This document shows, piece after piece, positions 50,988 through 51,644 of a stretch of 51,644 bases of DNA. The stretch is from a virus. How positions within the stretch are numbered: position 1 is the first letter of the stretch; each line of letters begins with the position of its first letter. The notes beneath the pieces were generated by a model. The model worked only from the letters and a program-made list of their open reading frames with translations, searched no databases and was not told the origin of the DNA. The DNA lies in the IMG/VR virus record IMGVR_UViG_3300025000_000141, positions 1 through 51,644 of that record. One strand, 5' to 3'. The translations under genes and the position numbers were made by a program.

Positions 50988-51176
50988 CTAATTACTGGGA
51001 GTATACCCATCTTTTGCCCAGCCTTTACCTTTAAGAATAACTGCTACAGGGCCTATAGTCGGCTCCATTTCACTACCACAGGTAGGGCATTCATAAGTCT
51101 TAGGGCTGTTAAATTTTTTGAACACATCAAATAAACGCTCTCCACATTTTTCACATTTAAAATCCAACAACGGCAT
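50988..51176 (-). CDS. FmdB-like zinc-ribbon protein (62 aa)
   Basis: MPLLDFKCEKCGERLFDVFK, then TYECPTCGSEMEPTIGP and a Gly-rich end. This is the FmdB/YgiT-like single ribbon with the characteristic M-P-x-x-[DE]-[FY] start. AGGGGG upstream. Role in phages unknown. Confidence 0.8.
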   Translation of the reverse strand: MPLLDFKCEKCGERLFDVFKKFNSPKTYECPTCGSEMEPTIGPVAVILKGKGWAKDGYTPSN

Positions 51177-51179
51177 TTT

Positions 51180-51401
51180 CTATGTCCCCCTGTTCTTACG
51201 CCTAGATTCCTTGGCTATCTTTCGCTTGACCTTGGATTTAGCTTTTTTATTCTGAACCTTCTTCTGTGTAATCTCAAGCTTCTTTAGTTGAGCTTTTTTG
51301 TAGGCCAGCAAATCAGCCACAACTTTATCGCGGCGGGATACTGCCTCTTCTATTCGAGCTACCTCGTCTACTGAAGTTGCTTCGCCGGGTGAACCTGTCA
51401 T
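51180..51401 (-). CDS. basic coiled-coil protein (73 aa)
   Basis: ATG 51401 has AAGGAGG upstream. Acidic start (MTGSPGEATSVDEVARIEEA), then a long Lys/Arg helix (KAQLKKLEITQKKVQNKKAK, KRKIAKESRRKNRGT). First gene of the leftward operon that ends at 45308. Confidence 0.7.
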   Translation of the reverse strand: MTGSPGEATSVDEVARIEEAVSRRDKVVADLLAYKKAQLKKLEITQKKVQNKKAKSKVKRKIAKESRRKNRGT

Positions 51402-51431
51402 TTTAAATCCTCCTTGATTTTTAAATAATGC

Positions 51432-51460
51432 ATTATACCATACTTTACCCAAAAAGTCAA
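51432..51460 (-). promoter_or_regulatory. strong sigma70-type promoter, leftward
   Basis: TTGACT (51460-51455), 17-bp spacer ending AAGTATGG, TATAAT (51437-51432), 31 bp upstream of the ATG at 51401. Drives the 51.4-45.3 kb glycan operon and is back-to-back with the rightward promoter at 51519. Confidence 0.85.
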
Positions 51461-51482
51461 GTAAAATATTTCAATTTGGAAA

Positions 51483-51582
51483 AATAAAAAATTATTTTCA
51501 CTTTCTGAAAGATTTTACTTGACAAATTTCAATTTCTGTGGTATAATGCATTCATCGAGCCGTTAGGCGAAGATGAATGCTA
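51483..51582 (+). promoter_or_regulatory. rightward promoter module (copy 3)
   Basis: A/T element AATAAAAAATTATTTTCAC (51483-51501), aligned at the same distance as the 19-mer of copies 1 and 2, then TTGACA (51519-51524), a 17-bp spacer ending TTCTGTGG and TATAAT (51542-51547). GCATTCATC (51548-51556) / GATGAATGC (51572-51580) follows with the same 15-base centre as copy 1. Confidence 0.85.
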
Positions 51583-51592
51583 AGAGGTTGTC

Positions 51593-51640
51593 ATGGTGTT
51601 GACTTTGACTTATGCCTTTATATGCCTCCCCTACCCCTAA
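51593..51640 (+). CDS. possible 15-aa leader peptide
   Basis: MVLTLTYAFICLPYP from ATG 51593 with AGAGG five bases upstream, on the transcript of promoter copy 3. The window ends just after, so the rest of this transcript cannot be judged. Compare the short frames in the other two rightward transcripts (13246, 37025). Confidence 0.35.
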   Translation: MVLTLTYAFICLPYP

Positions 51641-51644
51641 ACAT

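Noticed and set aside
1-51644. Integrase, attachment site, terminase, capsid or tail genes
   Set aside because: None found among the translated frames. The window gives no evidence on lysogeny or virion type beyond general gene content.

Overview
The window is part of a large double-stranded DNA tailed-phage genome. It has dense, tightly packed and often overlapping small genes, AAGGAGG-type ribosome binding sites, homing endonucleases, tRNAs and nucleotide or RNA metabolism genes. No capsid, tail, portal, terminase, polymerase or integrase gene is visible, so this is an accessory or early arm rather than the virion module. Almost every gene runs leftward (minus strand). Lipoprotein signals, a LemA lipoprotein and a type IV prepilin-like protein suggest a Gram-negative host, but this is inference.

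Layout: 0-13 kb holds small hypothetical genes, a ThyX-like gene with an in-frame HNH/AP2 insert, a ribbon-helix-helix protein, an HD-GYP-like phosphohydrolase, an M20/M42-like peptidase, a multi-zinc-ribbon protein and many copies of an unrecognised family marked by an E-Q-T-H motif. 13-20 kb has a rightward promoter and predicted small RNA, a PRPP-synthetase/NAMPT pair (possible NAD+ reconstitution), RtcB and a glutamyl-tRNA synthetase. 20-21 kb is a rightward GIY-YIG endonuclease with HTH repeats. 21-31 kb has a LemA/TPM envelope module, a prepilin-like protein, a CCA-adding enzyme, lipoproteins and two structured intergenic regions. 31-35 kb has a SWIM-PolX fusion, an alanine-repeat protein and tRNA-Glu. 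35.4-39.8 kb is gene-poor, with a 12-bp iteron-like array, several long inverted repeats and predicted small RNAs. 40-45 kb has small genes, PhoH and two tRNA clusters, some tRNAs structurally reduced. 45-51.4 kb is a coupled operon of glycosyltransferases, a methyltransferase and a radical SAM protein, interrupted by two HNH-type genes. The window ends in a second copy of the rightward promoter module.

Two features run through the window. (1) The 'EQTH' family: 13 genes and 14 domains, arranged singly, in tandem and as a double-domain fusion, four of them sharing a cysteine-containing C-terminal tail. (2) A short inverted repeat, GTAGAA-N4-TTCTAC, present 21 times from 0.66 to 38.7 kb. It usually sits between a stop codon and the next ribosome binding site, often supplying the TAG stop, and is absent from the right-hand 12 kb, where strong sigma70-like promoters appear instead. 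Tentatively, the phage supplements host NAD+, tRNA charging, tRNA end repair and RNA ligation, decorates a glycan, and carries a large private paralog family of unknown role.
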